The translations under genes were made by a program, and so were the position numbers. The notes beneath the pieces are model-generated. The model ran no database searches. It had not been told where the DNA came from and worked only from the letters and a program-made list of their open reading frames with translations. This document shows positions 22,200 through 33,347 of a DNA stretch of 64,000 nucleotides, one piece after another. The first letter of the stretch is position 1; each line of letters starts with the position of its first letter. The stretch comes from Ryuthela nishihirai (lineage: Eukaryota; Arthropoda; Arachnida; Araneae; Heptathelidae), in the NCBI GenBank assembly GCA_038380435.1, contig JAWZYU010000025.1, positions 51,592,691 to 51,656,690 of the forward strand, given 5' to 3'.

Positions 22200-22640
22200 T
22201 CCGCACTCCCTAGTTGACGTTGAAGTTGCCTTCGCCTCAACTGTCTCTCTTCCCCTTGCCTATTCTTCCCCCCTCCCCAACGAACGTTGCACGAGAAGCC
22301 GCAAACGCTATCTCTCCATCCATCATTTGGCGCAGCTCATTCAGGGCCTCCTCAGCCTCGATTCCAGTCATCACTCATTTCCTGCAGGTCCGTTCCCGCG
22401 ATGCGGGTGCGGCTCGTGCGAAAGGGAAATGACGCATGCTCTCTTTTCTCTTGGCTGTAGCGATGGGAGATGCCGCGTGCGGGAGGCATCGGTAGACAGG
22501 TGAGCTGAAGCCGAAGACCATGTGATGGAGTGTTAGAGGCAGACTGTTGAGGAATGGAGGCGTAGTGGGGGGGGGGAAAGGGGAGGGCTCGATGAAGTTT
22601 CAACCTGCTTCTAACGTTCACAAGCACGTGCAAAACAGGA
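22200..22640. other. GC-rich patch, unrecognised
   Basis: The patch is CpG-containing and G/C-rich (GATGCGGGTGCGGCTCGTGC, GATGCCGCGTGCGGGAGG) inside AT-rich DNA. A donor-like GACAG|GTGAGC lies at about 22497-22506 on the plus strand. No protein motif is seen in the frames on either strand. A promoter or first exon is possible but unproven. Confidence 0.25.
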
Positions 22641-23655
22641 AGTAAGTTTTATGCAGACTGGTAAATTGGGTGAAAACTTTTAGAGTCCATTAGAGAAATA
22701 TGTCAGTCTGTTCCAACTTATTTATATTTTAGGTTTTACTAAGTGATTTTTTTTATGTAGACTTTGGGGTGATGTTATTCTGTTGGCCGAGTTTTGTTTT
22801 CTGCAAGAGTGGTTTTGCAATGTATTAAGCTAATAGTATGTTGGACAGAAAGGTAATTTTATTGCCTTTATAGCCTAGACATTTATCAAAGACCTTTATA
22901 AAGCTTCCTTACAAAGCATGTTTTTTTCTATCATTTTTCGTTGCAAATTCTAAAGAACCCGTTTTTGGAATGAAGACAAGATTGCAAAAAATAATCAAAA
23001 GCAATATTTATTAAATTAAACTGAATAACCACTGGCAACAAACTTGTTTCATTTTCAACAATCACTTTTGAACCTAAACAACAATTCTCAGCTCTACTTC
23101 ACAGTCATTGTTGAACTTAAACAACACAAGAGTCTCTGTTCAGCCGATTGTCAACTCAGTAAGTATTGTTTAACCTGAGCAACCACTGTCAGCTCAAAAA
23201 TGTTTTGTAGTTGTGACACCAGCGTCAACTTCAAAATCATTATTTATTATATTTATTATAATCATTATTGCAAAATCATTATATACAACCATTGACATTC
23301 AATAGCTGGTAAGAAACATAATTTATAAATGGCAATCAAAGAATAAAAAAATTACAAAACACATTGATTTTTAAAAACAGTCAGAAAGTTGCATTCACGC
23401 CAGGTGTCGCTTTCAATTTAAAACGAATGTCCCAAATGGGCCAATGGGGAGATCGTTTATGACACGTGACAATGATTTTTTGGTGAATTTAGAAAAACGA
23501 AGAAGTGTGCTAAACTTGTAAAACCTATGGCTGTTCTAAGGATATTTTTGAAACTTAAAAATAATTCATAAAAATCCATTTTGTCTAAATATTTGATGTT
23601 TATTAGAAAAACGTAATATGTATGCATCTTAATATATAATTTAAAAAATATATAT
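22641..23655. other. No recognisable feature
   Basis: AT-rich. Around 23020-23210 there are loose repeats of AACAA/CAACA words with no fixed period. Confidence 0.3.
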
Positions 23656-23661
23656 ATTTAA

Positions 23662-24067
23662 CACGTTCAGCATGGTGTGGCATAGCACTGATGTCTCACG
23701 GGCTGTTCTACTTTGACCGGCGTGACATCAATGAATGCCTCAGCTCGAAAATTCTATAAGACTACGCGCGCGGCTTTATTATGTGTCTCACTACAATGTT
23801 AAATAGCCATTCAAAATCCACCGTCTGTACGAACTATTTATATTACCTGGTCATGAATATTTGTACATGTTTGCTAATTACAGTATATTTTATGGTATTG
23901 TGACAAAACTTCGATGTTATTTTTAATTAAAAATTGATGAAACTGTATTTAAATGTTTGAAACTGTGTAAAATATTTGTTATAAATATTTTGAATATGAA
24001 ATACTACCAAAATAGTTCCCCGTCCTTAGTGAAAAAAAAAATCTGCTCTACACCCGTACTTAACGTG
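23662..24067. mobile_element. piggyBac-like MITE (406 bp)
   Basis: TTAA lies at 23658-23661 and 24068-24071. Just inside are short inverted ends CACGTTCAG and CTTAACGTG. TTAA targets are typical of piggyBac. There is no transposase. The short terminal repeat leaves room for chance. Confidence 0.5.
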
Positions 24068-24169
24068 TTAAACATTTAATTTTATTTTAAAATATTATCA
24101 TTGATCCATAATGGTATTGAACAATTAGATTCAACCTTGCTACCAAGATCTCTGAAGAAATCCTATTAG

Positions 24170-24330
24170 CATAATGTAGGCTATAAAGCAGATCTGTAAG
24201 CAAGGCGAGACTTCAGCAGAGAGACGAGAAAGATTTTCTGTTGAGGTCTCGTCATCCTTATACATCAGAAAATAAAAATCCGTGCTTATTTAGGACTCGA
24301 ACCCAGAACTCTTTCGTCTACCCAGTCATA
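24170..24330 (-). repeat. Degenerate SINE-B copy
   Basis: CTTCAGCAGAGAGACGAG and an inverted B box, GGACTCGAACCCAG, followed by a relic head. Confidence 0.45.
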
Positions 24331-24334
24331 GTTA

Positions 24335-25665
24335 TCTTATGATTCACTTACATTCCGAAATATCTCTTAAGTCAGAGTTTCAAGTTTTCAAAAGGTGCAA
24401 TTTTCTTTTAACAACACTCACCAGTAAATTCTGCAAGTTTTTTTATGCCACTATTTACGTCATTTACTTAAAGTCTAGAATCAATTGATCAAGCCAAAGC
24501 TTCTCTCTACCAAATAGAATTTTTTAGACTTTTAATGAAAAAAAACTATACCGCAACAAATATAGTGAAATAATGTCAACAATTGGCAGATTCAGGAATT
24601 TTAATTTCTTGATATCGTGTGTGTATTTGAAATGGAAACAATCGTTATCCTAATCGCCAATGAAAGCAGTTGGTTTGTGTTTTCGGGAGGGGGTTGAATT
24701 TGTTACTCCTTTGATACCCATGATAATTATTGTTCGAATAAGGGATGAGAGAGGCACTAGGAATCGAAATTTTCATCTCTACTGATGTTCTCGCTCTTTC
24801 TCGATTTTCAGAATTTGTTTTCATTATGGTATAAAAATAATTTTCATTCACGGTGAAATTATTTTAACAGAAAATTAAACTGCCAAATAAGAATATATTA
24901 TTGATATTTAGGGGACCTTTTCCCCTGAGTACAAAAGAGTGAGAATGCCAGATGAGTTATTTGTTTCTGTTTTTGGCATATGTGATTACACGTTTAAATG
25001 GTATCTCTTGTGGCCCTTCGGTTGCTTCTTCTTATAATTTGCTCATCATATAATTTAATGCTTGACCCAAGCAAAGCATTTAAAATTATAAATGCAAAAC
25101 TAAAATGAAATATAACGTATTTTTTTCTGTTTTTTTTTTATTTTATTTTGCTTGTTTGTTTTAATTTTCTTACTAGAAACAAATAGATCTAAATTAATAT
25201 TGAATCTGATACATTTTATTTTATGTGGATTTTAATGAAAACTGAAATTTATTTTATAACATTATGATGAGAGAATAAAGATTAAATTATTTAAAAAAAA
25301 AACAAATTTGGTTTTGATGCTTCGAAAAAAAAATATATAATCTTCGCTAGCTGCTTTAAATCATCTTCCCTCCCCAAATAATACAACATCAAGGTCACGA
25401 CCAAACAATGCGCTGGAACTGCCCAGGTCACTGTTTGGCAAAGCGCACTTCAGCCTAAATTAGATCACCCCCCTGAGACACATACGCATTTCCCATTATT
25501 ATATTTCTTTGCCATTATCAGAGTAATGAACAACAGGTCAGTAGTATTTTTACATTAAATATGGCCGTCCTATGCTGCCTCGCATATCCAGGAAAATGCT
25601 ACAAGCAGACGGGCAACGCAAAACGTGTTCAGTTTAGCCATACATTCGTACTGATTGTAGCAAAC
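24335..25665. other. No recognisable feature
   Basis: Long AT-rich stretch with poly-A and poly-T runs; no coding or repeat assignment. Confidence 0.3.
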
Positions 25666-25671
25666 TGTAAA

Positions 25672-25785
25672 CAGATTGATTGTTTTAACTACTGATTTTA
25701 ACTATAGATTGATTGTTTTAACTACTGATTTTAACTACAGATTGATTGTTTACCGTACTGATTGTTTTAACTGTAACAGAACTTT
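25672..25785. repeat. About 33-bp tandem repeat, roughly 3 copies
   Basis: GATTGATTGTTTTAACTACT followed by GATTTTAACTA repeats with decay at the right. Confidence 0.8.
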
Positions 25786-25826
25786 CAGATTGGTATGTAA
25801 TTAAAATAGATGAGTACTGAGCGTGG

Positions 25827-26209
25827 GTTGGGTTGTTTTACCTCTGAGCGGCACTTTTTTGCACACCATGGGCTAAATGGCCAGGTCACATGGACCCCGA
25901 AGGCTCAGAGAAGGTTGGGGGAGGGGACCCACTGGAACAGCTGTTGGGAGACAGATGGTAGCCTCCCGTCAAGGCCATCCAGCGTGTTCTTTAACGTGCA
26001 CAGGGTATGGCTCTCCCGCACACGGGGCCACGGCTTAACGTCCCATCCGACGGACGGCGGCCTTTCCAAGCCCATCGGTGTCCCCTACTGACCGTGGGCA
26101 GGGCGGGAAATTTTGCGGAGATAAATCTCAACGCTGACCCAGCTGGGACTCGAACCTGGGAACTACAGATTACGAGCCTGGCGCGCTACCGACTGAGCCA
26201 CCCCCGCCC
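25827..26209 (-). mobile_element. SINE-A, full length
   Basis: Flanked by CTGAGCGTGG (25817-25826 and 26210-26219). It is close to the consensus of young copies. The antisense frame is open through most of it. Confidence 0.96.
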
Positions 26210-26703
26210 CTGAGCGTGGTATAAGTAAATATTTTTTACGATACAAATTACAAAACAATGCAATTTATTATATTAGCATGGATGAAATTACTTATAACTA
26301 AATACTATTTTACCTAAAGTAATAATCTTTTCCTATATAACAGTTAAAACTAGCTCTGTCTACTCAATTGATCAACGTTTACCTCTTAATTTTTTTTATA
26401 GTTAATGTCCTTCTTTTTTATCCCTCACTTTAGGCACAAATCATTCTATTTACATGTGTTAATTCATTAGATTTTACACTAATAAAACGAATTAACCTAC
26501 CGAGCACTCACCATATAAAAATATTTCTTCTTTTCAAACACTTATCGCGTATATACTGAGACTAACTGCGACCTTTTTTAACATGTCCACAACTCCAACA
26601 TTACAATTTTATCTTTCTTTTTAATTTCAGATCGGCTCTATATTACAATTCGTTTGTTACATAAACCTCACGCGGAAGCATAGGCGAGCGTTCATGTCAC
26701 GTT

Positions 26704-27086
26704 GGGGCGGGGGTGGCTCAGTCGGTAGCGCGCTAGGCTCGTAATTTGTAGTTCCCAGGTTCGAGTCCCAGCTGGGTCAGCGTTGAGATTTATCTCCGCA
26801 AAATTCCCCGCCCTGCCCACGGTCAGTAGGGGACACCGATGGGCTTGAAAAGGCCGCCGTCCGTCGGATGGGACGTTAAGCCGTGGCCCCGTGTGCGGGA
26901 GAGCCATACCCTGTGCACGTTAAAGAACACGCTGGATGGCCTTGACGGGGGGCTACCATGTCTCCCAACAGCTGTTCCAGTGAGTCCCCTTCCCCAACCT
27001 TCTCTGAGCCTTCGGGGTCCATGTGACCTGGCCATTTAGCCCATGGTGTGCAAAAAAGTACCGCTCAGAGGTAAAACAACCCAACC
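26704..27086 (+). mobile_element. SINE-A, full length (reference description)
   Basis: SINE-A is a short non-autonomous retroelement with a tRNA-derived head carrying the RNA polymerase III promoter: A box TGGCTCAGTCGG (26714-26725) and B box GGTTCGAGTCC (26758-26768). About 310 bases of unrelated body follow, ending in CAACCCAACCC rather than poly-A. Across copies the anticodon-loop region reads CTCGTAA, so the source may be tRNA-Met (CAT changed to CGT) or tRNA-Thr (CGT). Target duplication CATGTCACGTT lies at 26693-26703 and 27087-27097. The unoccupied site is preserved in the related repeat near 47566-47575. Confidence 0.96.
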
Positions 27087-27361
27087 CATGTCACGTTTTA
27101 CGTAAACTCACTGCAACAAGTTCATCTGTGTAACACTATACATTCTACATTTTTATTGTTTTACTTGCACTTTTATTTAAATTAGGTTTAAAGAAAATTT
27201 TAGTAAATGCATTTTAATAATTGTTAATATCAATTACCAATGGTGGATAACTTAAGAAGCAATTTGTTTTAGGATTCCTCTCAACTTAATATGGGAAGAA
27301 AGAAGAAATCCTGATTGGATGTAAACATATCACACGTTGCATTCGGTGATGTTTTTTCATG

Positions 27362-28269
27362 GTTTCTCTGACTTACATAGCAAACGAAGAATTCAACTGA
27401 TTTCCATGTGTTAAAAAACAATATCTAGATTTTTTTTTTCATTTCTGTCTGATGTTGTGTGACTGGAACTGAGCCAATACTACAGCTATTTGAAAAAAAA
27501 AGGAGTGGATCGTTGGTTTCACTGCATAATACACAATACTGCAGTGTAGCGGCATTCCCAGGAGTAGGGATTAAAAATGTGTAGACTTAAAAGACAGAAT
27601 GGGTTGGGTTGTTTTACCTCTGAGCGGCACTTTTTTTCCACACCATGGGCTAAATGGCCAGGTCACATAGACCCCGAAGGCTCAGAGAATGTTGGGGGAG
27701 GGGACCCACTGGAACAGCTGTTGGGAGACAGATGGTAGCCTCCCGTCAAGGCCATCCAGCGTGTTCTTTAAAGTGCAGAGGGAATGGCTCTTCCGCACAC
27801 GGAGCCACGGCTTAACGTCCTATCCGACGGACGGCGGCCTTTCCAAGACCGTTGGTGTCCCCTACTGACCGTGGGCAGGGCGGGGAAATTTTGCGGAGAT
27901 AAATCTCAACGCTGACCCAGCTGGGACTCGAACCTGGGAACTACAGATTACGAGCCTGGCGCGCTACCGACTGAGCCACCCCCGCCCCAAAAGACAGAAT
28001 GGACTCCTTGTTTCTAACTCACTTTCTTTCACAGCGCTTAAGAAAATGGATAAATAAGCAAAGAAGTAGTATTGGCTTCATTGTTCTTTACCCTATACTT
28101 GAATAGTTATTAAAACTAGAAACAAATCTGAAATATTATGTGATTTAATATTTTGCAATACAGACTTGTTTGGCTAATGAACGAAACAATTTAGCCATCA
28201 CTTTGAGAGTCTGGAAGAGTAAGACAAAGAGCAGATGGCCTCTCTGCATTTCGTGTAGGGTTCAAGATT
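27362..28269 (+). repeat. Left arm of a large inverted duplication
   Basis: It is nearly the reverse complement of 30216-31123, from TTTCTCTGACTTACATAGC at the outer edge to GTGTAGGGTTCAAGATT at the inner edge. It includes the SINE-A at 27603-27988 with its target duplications. Confidence 0.93.
27603..27988 (-). mobile_element. SINE-A in the left duplication arm
   Basis: Target duplication AAAAGACAGAATGG (27589-27602 and 27989-28002). It carries private changes such as AAAGTGCAGAGGGAATGG that the mirror copy lacks. Confidence 0.95.
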
Positions 28270-28404
28270 TTTTTCTAATTTTCAGTTCATGATTTCCTAA
28301 TCTATTTTTCAGTTAATGATTTCCGAGTTACAAATCATTTCTGTCAGATCAGAAACAGATGTTTTCCACAGCTTCAAAGAATTGCCACCACTTGATAACA
28401 AATA

Positions 28405-28627
28405 GCATGTAAAGGGTGAACCTCCATCGAATGGGGGATTAAGCCGTGATCCCATAATGAAGAAACCGTACCCAGTGCCAGTATCATGCTGAATGGCCTT
28501 CCTAGATAAGTCTCATTTGTTTCTTAATACCTGTCCATTGGATCCAAAGATTTGGGTTCATTATGACCTAGCTGTTTATCCCACTGTATGCAAAAAAGCC
28601 CCTCTTAGAGCTAAAATCCCCCAACCA
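28405..28627 (+). repeat. Old SINE-A fragment
   Basis: GGGGGATTAAGCCGTGATCC, ATGCTGAATGGCCTTCC and ATGCAAAAAAGCCCCTCTTA follow the SINE-A order. The head is missing. Confidence 0.7.
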
Positions 28628-28639
28628 TCATTACAGGCA

Positions 28640-29085
28640 GAAGTTGTTTATTTAATTGCGTCATAAGTAAACCGTTTCCACCATTTTGGGTTTTTTGTTC
28701 CGCATTTTCCAATCCTACGAATTTAAAATTTTAATGTTAAAATCGTATAAAAAATTATTTTCATAGCCCTGAGTCTTGAAATATTAATTACCAATGGTTA
28801 ATTGCTTTCATAAATATGTTGCAAATTTATCGCTAAATGTGAAAGTTCTTCGGGTTAGCTGTAGATACGAAATTATCATCACAGTTCAAAGCTTTGTCTA
28901 AAGTAATATTTGACTCCTTATAACAAAGATTTAACCCTAGAAGGACTAAATAGTTTTCAGCTGATGTTTTAATTACGATGAAAAGGTATGTTCCTTTAGC
29001 ATTGCATGCATTATTTTCCAATTAGAAAATAAACTCTGCAGTTGATAACAAAAATATACATCAATTATATTAAAGTTAAATTTTC
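28640..29085. other. No recognisable feature
   Basis: AT-rich loop DNA between the arms of the inverted duplication. Confidence 0.3.
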
Positions 29086-29088
29086 TTT

Positions 29089-29455
29089 CTGGGTTGTGTT
29101 GTTTCGCCTCTGAGAGGTACTTTTTGTACACAATGGGCTAAATGCCAGACCGCAAGGACCCGAGTCCACAGAAAAGGCTGGGGGAAGTGTACTCACTGGA
29201 TTAAGATATAAATGGTAGCCTCCCATCAAGACTATCTAGCTTGTTCTTTAACGCGCACAGGGCATGGCTCTCCTGCTCACGGACCCATGGCTTAACGTCC
29301 CGTACGATGGACGTCGGCCTTTCCAAGCTCAACGGTGTCCTCTTTTATCACATAGATCATGGAGAGAGTGAGTGGGAATAAAGCTGAAAGATAGCACAAT
29401 TGGGATTCGAACCCGGGAACTAAAGATTATGAGCCTACTGAATGAACCACGCTTC
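29089..29455 (-). repeat. Old SINE-A, nearly full length
   Basis: GGGTTGTGTTGTTTCGCCTC through CTTAACGTCCCGTACGATGG to GGGATTCGAACCCGGGAAC and a degraded A box. It has a short insertion around GAGAGAGTGAGTGGG. Confidence 0.85.
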
Positions 29456-29585
29456 TTTTTTTTTTCTGGACTCGCTGATTGTGAGTTATAATTGATTAAG
29501 TTATAGCTGATTAAATATTATAATTAATAAATGCAAGAAGATTGATAATTTTAGCTATTATTTTAGCAATCATTTAAGCCTTATA

Positions 29586-29820
29586 CACTCGCTCAAAAAA
29601 GTATCCAAACACTATGGTTGATTACAGAATTCAGAAAAAATATCTGGCAACGATGTTTTTTAGAAATTAGTGATCTGGCAATCTTCGTGTCACGTGACAC
29701 GAAGGTTGCGTACTGTACACGAAGGTTGCCAGATCACTAATTTCTAAAAAAACGTTGCCAGATATATTTTCTGAATTCTGCAATCAACCCTTAGCGTTCG
29801 GATACTTTTTTGAGCGACTG
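29586..29820. mobile_element. Palindromic Tc1-type MITE (235 bp)
   Basis: TA at 29584-29585 and 29821-29822. Ends CACTCGCTCAAAAAAGTATC and CTTTTTTGAGCGACTG. The centre has an extra partial copy of the TCACGTGACACGAAGG block. Confidence 0.9.
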
Positions 29821-29822
29821 TA

Positions 29823-30118
29823 GGTGGTCATATAATTTTGATACTAGATCGCGTGGGCTCACTCACGGAAATATTGAGCGTGTGCAGTTACCGTTCACAG
29901 CAAACTGGAGCGTGTGCAGTAACTGCACCCCCTCCAGTTTGCTGTGAACGGTAACTGAAGCGTGTGCAGTTGCTGTACACGCTCCAGATATTTTTCCAGA
30001 ATTCTGTAATCACGTGACACGAAGGTTGCCAGATCACTAATTTCTAAAAAAATCATTGCCAGATATATTTTCTGAATTCTGTAATCAACCATAGTGTTCG
30101 GATATTTTTTGGCCGACT
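29823..30118 (-). mobile_element. Asymmetric mosaic MITE abutting the previous element
   Basis: The left end GGTGGTCATATAATTTTGAT differs from the right end, which reads TTGGCCGACTTTA in the CAGTCGCTC class. The middle carries GAGCGTGTGCAG, CGTTCACAGCAAACTGGAG and TTCTGTAATCACGTGACACG modules. The same arrangement occurs at 51293-51547 in the opposite orientation, so this is a defined element and not random debris. Confidence 0.75.
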
Positions 30119-30215
30119 TTACTTTAATGCCGTTCTCTTTAATCACGTTTCCTTCCTTTTGGGAGCGTTTGCAACAAATCAGTTCTCCCATATTATTTAA
30201 GTATTCTACGAATCC

Positions 30216-31123
30216 CACAATCTTGAACCCTACACGAAATGCAGAGAGGCCATCTGCTCTTTGTCTTAGTCTTCCAGACTCTCAAAGTGATGGCTAAATT
30301 GTTTCGTTCATTAGCCAAACAAGTCTGTATTGCAAAATATTAAATCACATAATATTTCAGATTTGTTTCTAGTTTTAATAACTATTCAAGTATAGGGTAA
30401 AGAACAATGAAGCCAATACTACTTCTTTGCTTATTTATCCATTTTCTTAAGCGCTGTGAAAGAAAGTGAGTTAGAAACAAGAAGTCCATTCTGTCTTTTG
30501 GGGCGGGGGTGGCTCAGTCGGTAGCGCGCCAGGCTCGTAATCTGTAGTTCCCAGGTTCGAGTCCCAGCTGGGTCAGCGTTGAGATTTATCTCCGCAAAAT
30601 TTCCCCGCCCTGCCCACGGTCAGAGGGGACACCTACGGGCTTGGAAAGGCTGCCGTCCGTCGGATGGGACGTTAAGCCGTGGCCCCGTGTGCGGGAGAGC
30701 CATACCCTGTGCACCTTAAAGAACACGCTGGATGGCCTTGACGGGAGGCTACCATCTGTCTCCCAACAGCTGTTCCAGTGGGTCCCCTCCCCCAACATTC
30801 TCTGAGCCTTCGGGGTCCATGTGACCTGGCCATTTAGCCCATGGTGTGCAAAAAAGTGCCGCTCAGAGGTAAAACAACCCAACCCATTCTGTCTTTTAAG
30901 TCTACACATTTTTAATCCCTACTCCTGGGATGCCGCTACACTGCAGTATTGTTTATTATGCAGTGAAACCAAGGATCAACTTCTTTTTTTTTTCAAATAG
31001 CTGTAGTATTGGCTCAGTTCCAGTCACACAACATCAGACAGAAATGAAAAAAAAAATCTAGATATTGTTTTTTAACACATGGAAATCAGTTGAATTCTTC
31101 ATTTGCTATGTAAGTCAGAGAAA
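30216..31123 (-). repeat. Right arm of the large inverted duplication
   Basis: Mirror of 27362-28269. It starts near AATCTTGAACCCTACACGAA and ends near TGTAAGTCAGAGAAAA. The arms differ by a few substitutions and small indels. Confidence 0.93.
30500..30883 (+). mobile_element. SINE-A in the right duplication arm
   Basis: Target duplication CCATTCTGTCTTTT (30486-30499 and 30884-30897), the reverse complement of that at 27603-27988. Both copies therefore descend from one insertion. Confidence 0.95.
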
Positions 31124-31306
31124 ACATTTGAGGACCAGAGGATTTCATTTTTATGCTCAGAATAAAAAATTTCTTTTTAAGGAAAACTGGTTAGATATTT
31201 CATATCTTATCAGTTTAGGAAAAGAAATCTTCATATATATATTTTTTTCTTTTCTGAACATTACATCAACTAAAATAAAGTTAAGCTTTTATAGATTACG
31301 AATGTA

Positions 31307-31520
31307 CAGTCGCTCAAAAAAGTATCCGAACACTATGGTTGATTAAAAAAATCAGAAAAAATATCTGGCAACGATTTTTTTAGAAATTAGTGATCTGGCG
31401 ACCTTCGTGTCACGTGACACGAAGGTTGCCAGATCACTAATTTCTAAAGAAATTGCTGCCAGATATTTTTTCTGATTTTTTTAATCAACCATAGTGTTCG
31501 GATACTTTTTTGAGCGACTG
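31307..31520. mobile_element. Palindromic Tc1-type MITE, short form (214 bp)
   Basis: It is a near-perfect hairpin from CAGTCGCTCAAAAAAGTATC to its inverse, TA on each side (31305-31306 and 31521-31522). At the centre is TTCGTGTCACGTGACACGAA, a perfect 20-bp palindrome. Confidence 0.93.
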
Positions 31521-31524
31521 TACA

Positions 31525-32270
31525 CTGTATATATTATAGGAATAGCCTAAAAGCTGTTTATTGTAAAAACAATATATCGAATTAGTGGAACCTTTTACAA
31601 AAAAGTTAAAATATGAACTATAACGAATATTCGTTGTTTCAAAATTGCGCATCTAGAACTATTTTGTATATCATCATTCTGTTGAAAAATTTGTTTGAAT
31701 CGATTCCTTAACTAAAAACTTTTGTATTGGTTTCTGAATACGAATTTGCAAAGCATCCTAATAATTATCAGAAAAAAATATACAGATGTTATCTTCTCGA
31801 ATAATATAAATGCAAGTATATCTACTCCGCATTGAAAAGTCTTTGGGCATTGTGTGTTTGCTTAAGTGCTAAATAAAAGTAACAGCGAGAAATAAAATAC
31901 ATTTTTGCATCTTTATGAAAAAAATGCCTTCTTGTTTAAAAAAAGGGTTTTTTGGAGTACTTTTTACATAAACAACTTTATGTATAAAATTGATGGAACA
32001 CACTTGAAAATGATAGAAAACATTTGAAGTAAAATTTCAGAAATGTTCGGAAAAGCAGTGTCTTCCACGTGATTGAACAATCAGCCGTTTCATTGTAGGT
32101 GAGAAGTGTAAAGTTTAAATCACGATGAATGGCTCGAGGTGTTTGTGTTGCTGAAGTCATGGTAACCATATGATGCTTCGTCACGATGACTTACGTTCAC
32201 AGAATCTTAAGATCCTCGCTAAAAATGGTTGCTTGGAAACAGATATTTCAGTTTCATTTTCCGAAACGAT
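31525..32270. other. No recognisable feature
   Basis: AT-rich sequence without an assignable repeat or coding motif. Confidence 0.3.
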
Positions 32271-32275
32271 AAAGG

Positions 32276-33060
32276 ATTGCTTTTCTTCTGAGATGCATTG
32301 CTTTGTACATAATAGGCTAAATTTCCTGGTCATAAGGGCCCCAAAGGCTCATAGTTGGATAGTGGAAAGATTTTCCATTGATCAGTACGATAGCGTTGAG
32401 CGTTTTCTCCGCAAAATTCCCCGCCCTGCCCACGGTCAGTAGGGGACACCGATGGGCTTGGAAAGGCTGCCGTCCGTCGGATGGGACGTTAAGCCGTGGC
32501 CCCGTGTGTGGGAGAGCCATACCCTGTGCACGTTAAAGAACACGCTGGATGGCCTTGACGGGAGGCTACCAACTGTCTCCCAACAGCTGTTCCAGTGGGT
32601 CCCCTCCCCCAATCTTCTCTGAGCCTTCGGGGTCCATGTGACCTGGCCATTTAGCCCATGGTGTGCAAAAAAGTGCCGCTCAGAGGTAAAACAACCCAAC
32701 CCAACCCAAATCAGTACGATAGCCTCGTATTTAGGAATATCCAGTGTATGTCTTTAACGTGCATAGGCATAAGGCTCTAATGCACATGAGGCCACGGCTT
32801 TACGTCTCATTAGACAGATAGAGACTTTTCCAAGTCCATCGATGCTTTAGAAGACACGAATCTATGAAGAGGCATAGATAGAAGTTTTCTTCTAAAATAT
32901 TTTTTCTGACTTACTAAAGAAACCGATGCAATATTGATGTGTCCTTCCTCACCGAGGGAAGATGGAGGTTAGAGGAAATAAATCTGAACGCTCGTCCAGT
33001 TAAGACCCGAATCTGGGAGCATTAAGTTTCGAGACTTGTGCACTAAAGGCACAGTCATCC
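32276..33060 (-). repeat. Old SINE-A split by a younger SINE-A
   Basis: Relic sequence before the inner copy (AATAGGCTAAATTTCCTGGT) and after it (GTCTTTAACGTGCATAGG, GCCACGGCTTTACGTCTC, then AATAAATCTGAACGCTCG) forms one diverged element. Extra bases sit near 32870-32930. Confidence 0.8.
32395..32709 (+). mobile_element. SINE-A, 5'-truncated, inserted in an old SINE-A
   Basis: The whole tRNA head is missing: the copy starts at GTTGAGCGTTTTCTCCGC. Perfect 14-bp duplications ATCAGTACGATAGC (32381-32394 and 32710-32723) bracket it. It ends with an extended CCAACCCAACCCAA. Confidence 0.93.
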
Positions 33061-33131
33061 CTTGTCTGGTAAACAATGAAACAGACGTAATTTTCATTTT
33101 ATTTTGTGGTGTTAGATTTCCCGCTTAAGTA

Positions 33132-33347
33132 CAGTCGCTAGAAAAAGTATCCGAACACTATGGTTGATTACAGAATTTAGAAAAAATATCTGGCAACGAT
33201 TTTTTTTAGAAATCAGTGATCTGGCACCTTCGTGTCACGTGACACGAAGGTTGCCAGATCACTAATTTCTAAAAAAATTCGTTGCCAGATAATTTTTTCT
33301 GAATTCTGTAATCAACCATAGTGTTCGGATACTTTTTTGAGGGACTG
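33132..33347. mobile_element. Palindromic Tc1-type MITE (216 bp)
   Basis: TA at 33130-33131 and 33348-33349. The terminal repeats have one change each (CAGTCGCTAG; GAGGGACTG). Confidence 0.92.

Larger units (their letters stand above)
25796..27134 (+). mobile_element. LTR-like repeat, copy 1, split by two SINE-A insertions
   Basis: It aligns by eye with 46262-47612 at both ends (GATGAGTACTGAGCG near the start; CCACAACTCCAACA, AGATCGGCTC and TCACGTTTTACGTAAACTCA near the end). The better copies begin TGTT and end CGTAACA, the TG...CA pattern of an LTR. No gag or pol is nearby, so it would be a solo LTR. The class is inferred and untested. Confidence 0.45.

Noticed and set aside
26704..26775. 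True tRNA genes at the SINE heads
   Set aside because: A and B boxes are present, but acceptor arms do not pair, the anticodon stem is imperfect, and each is fused to the same 310-base body.
32170..32442. Chimeric 90-codon protein
   Set aside because: It spans an old SINE-A and the junction with a younger SINE-A insertion.
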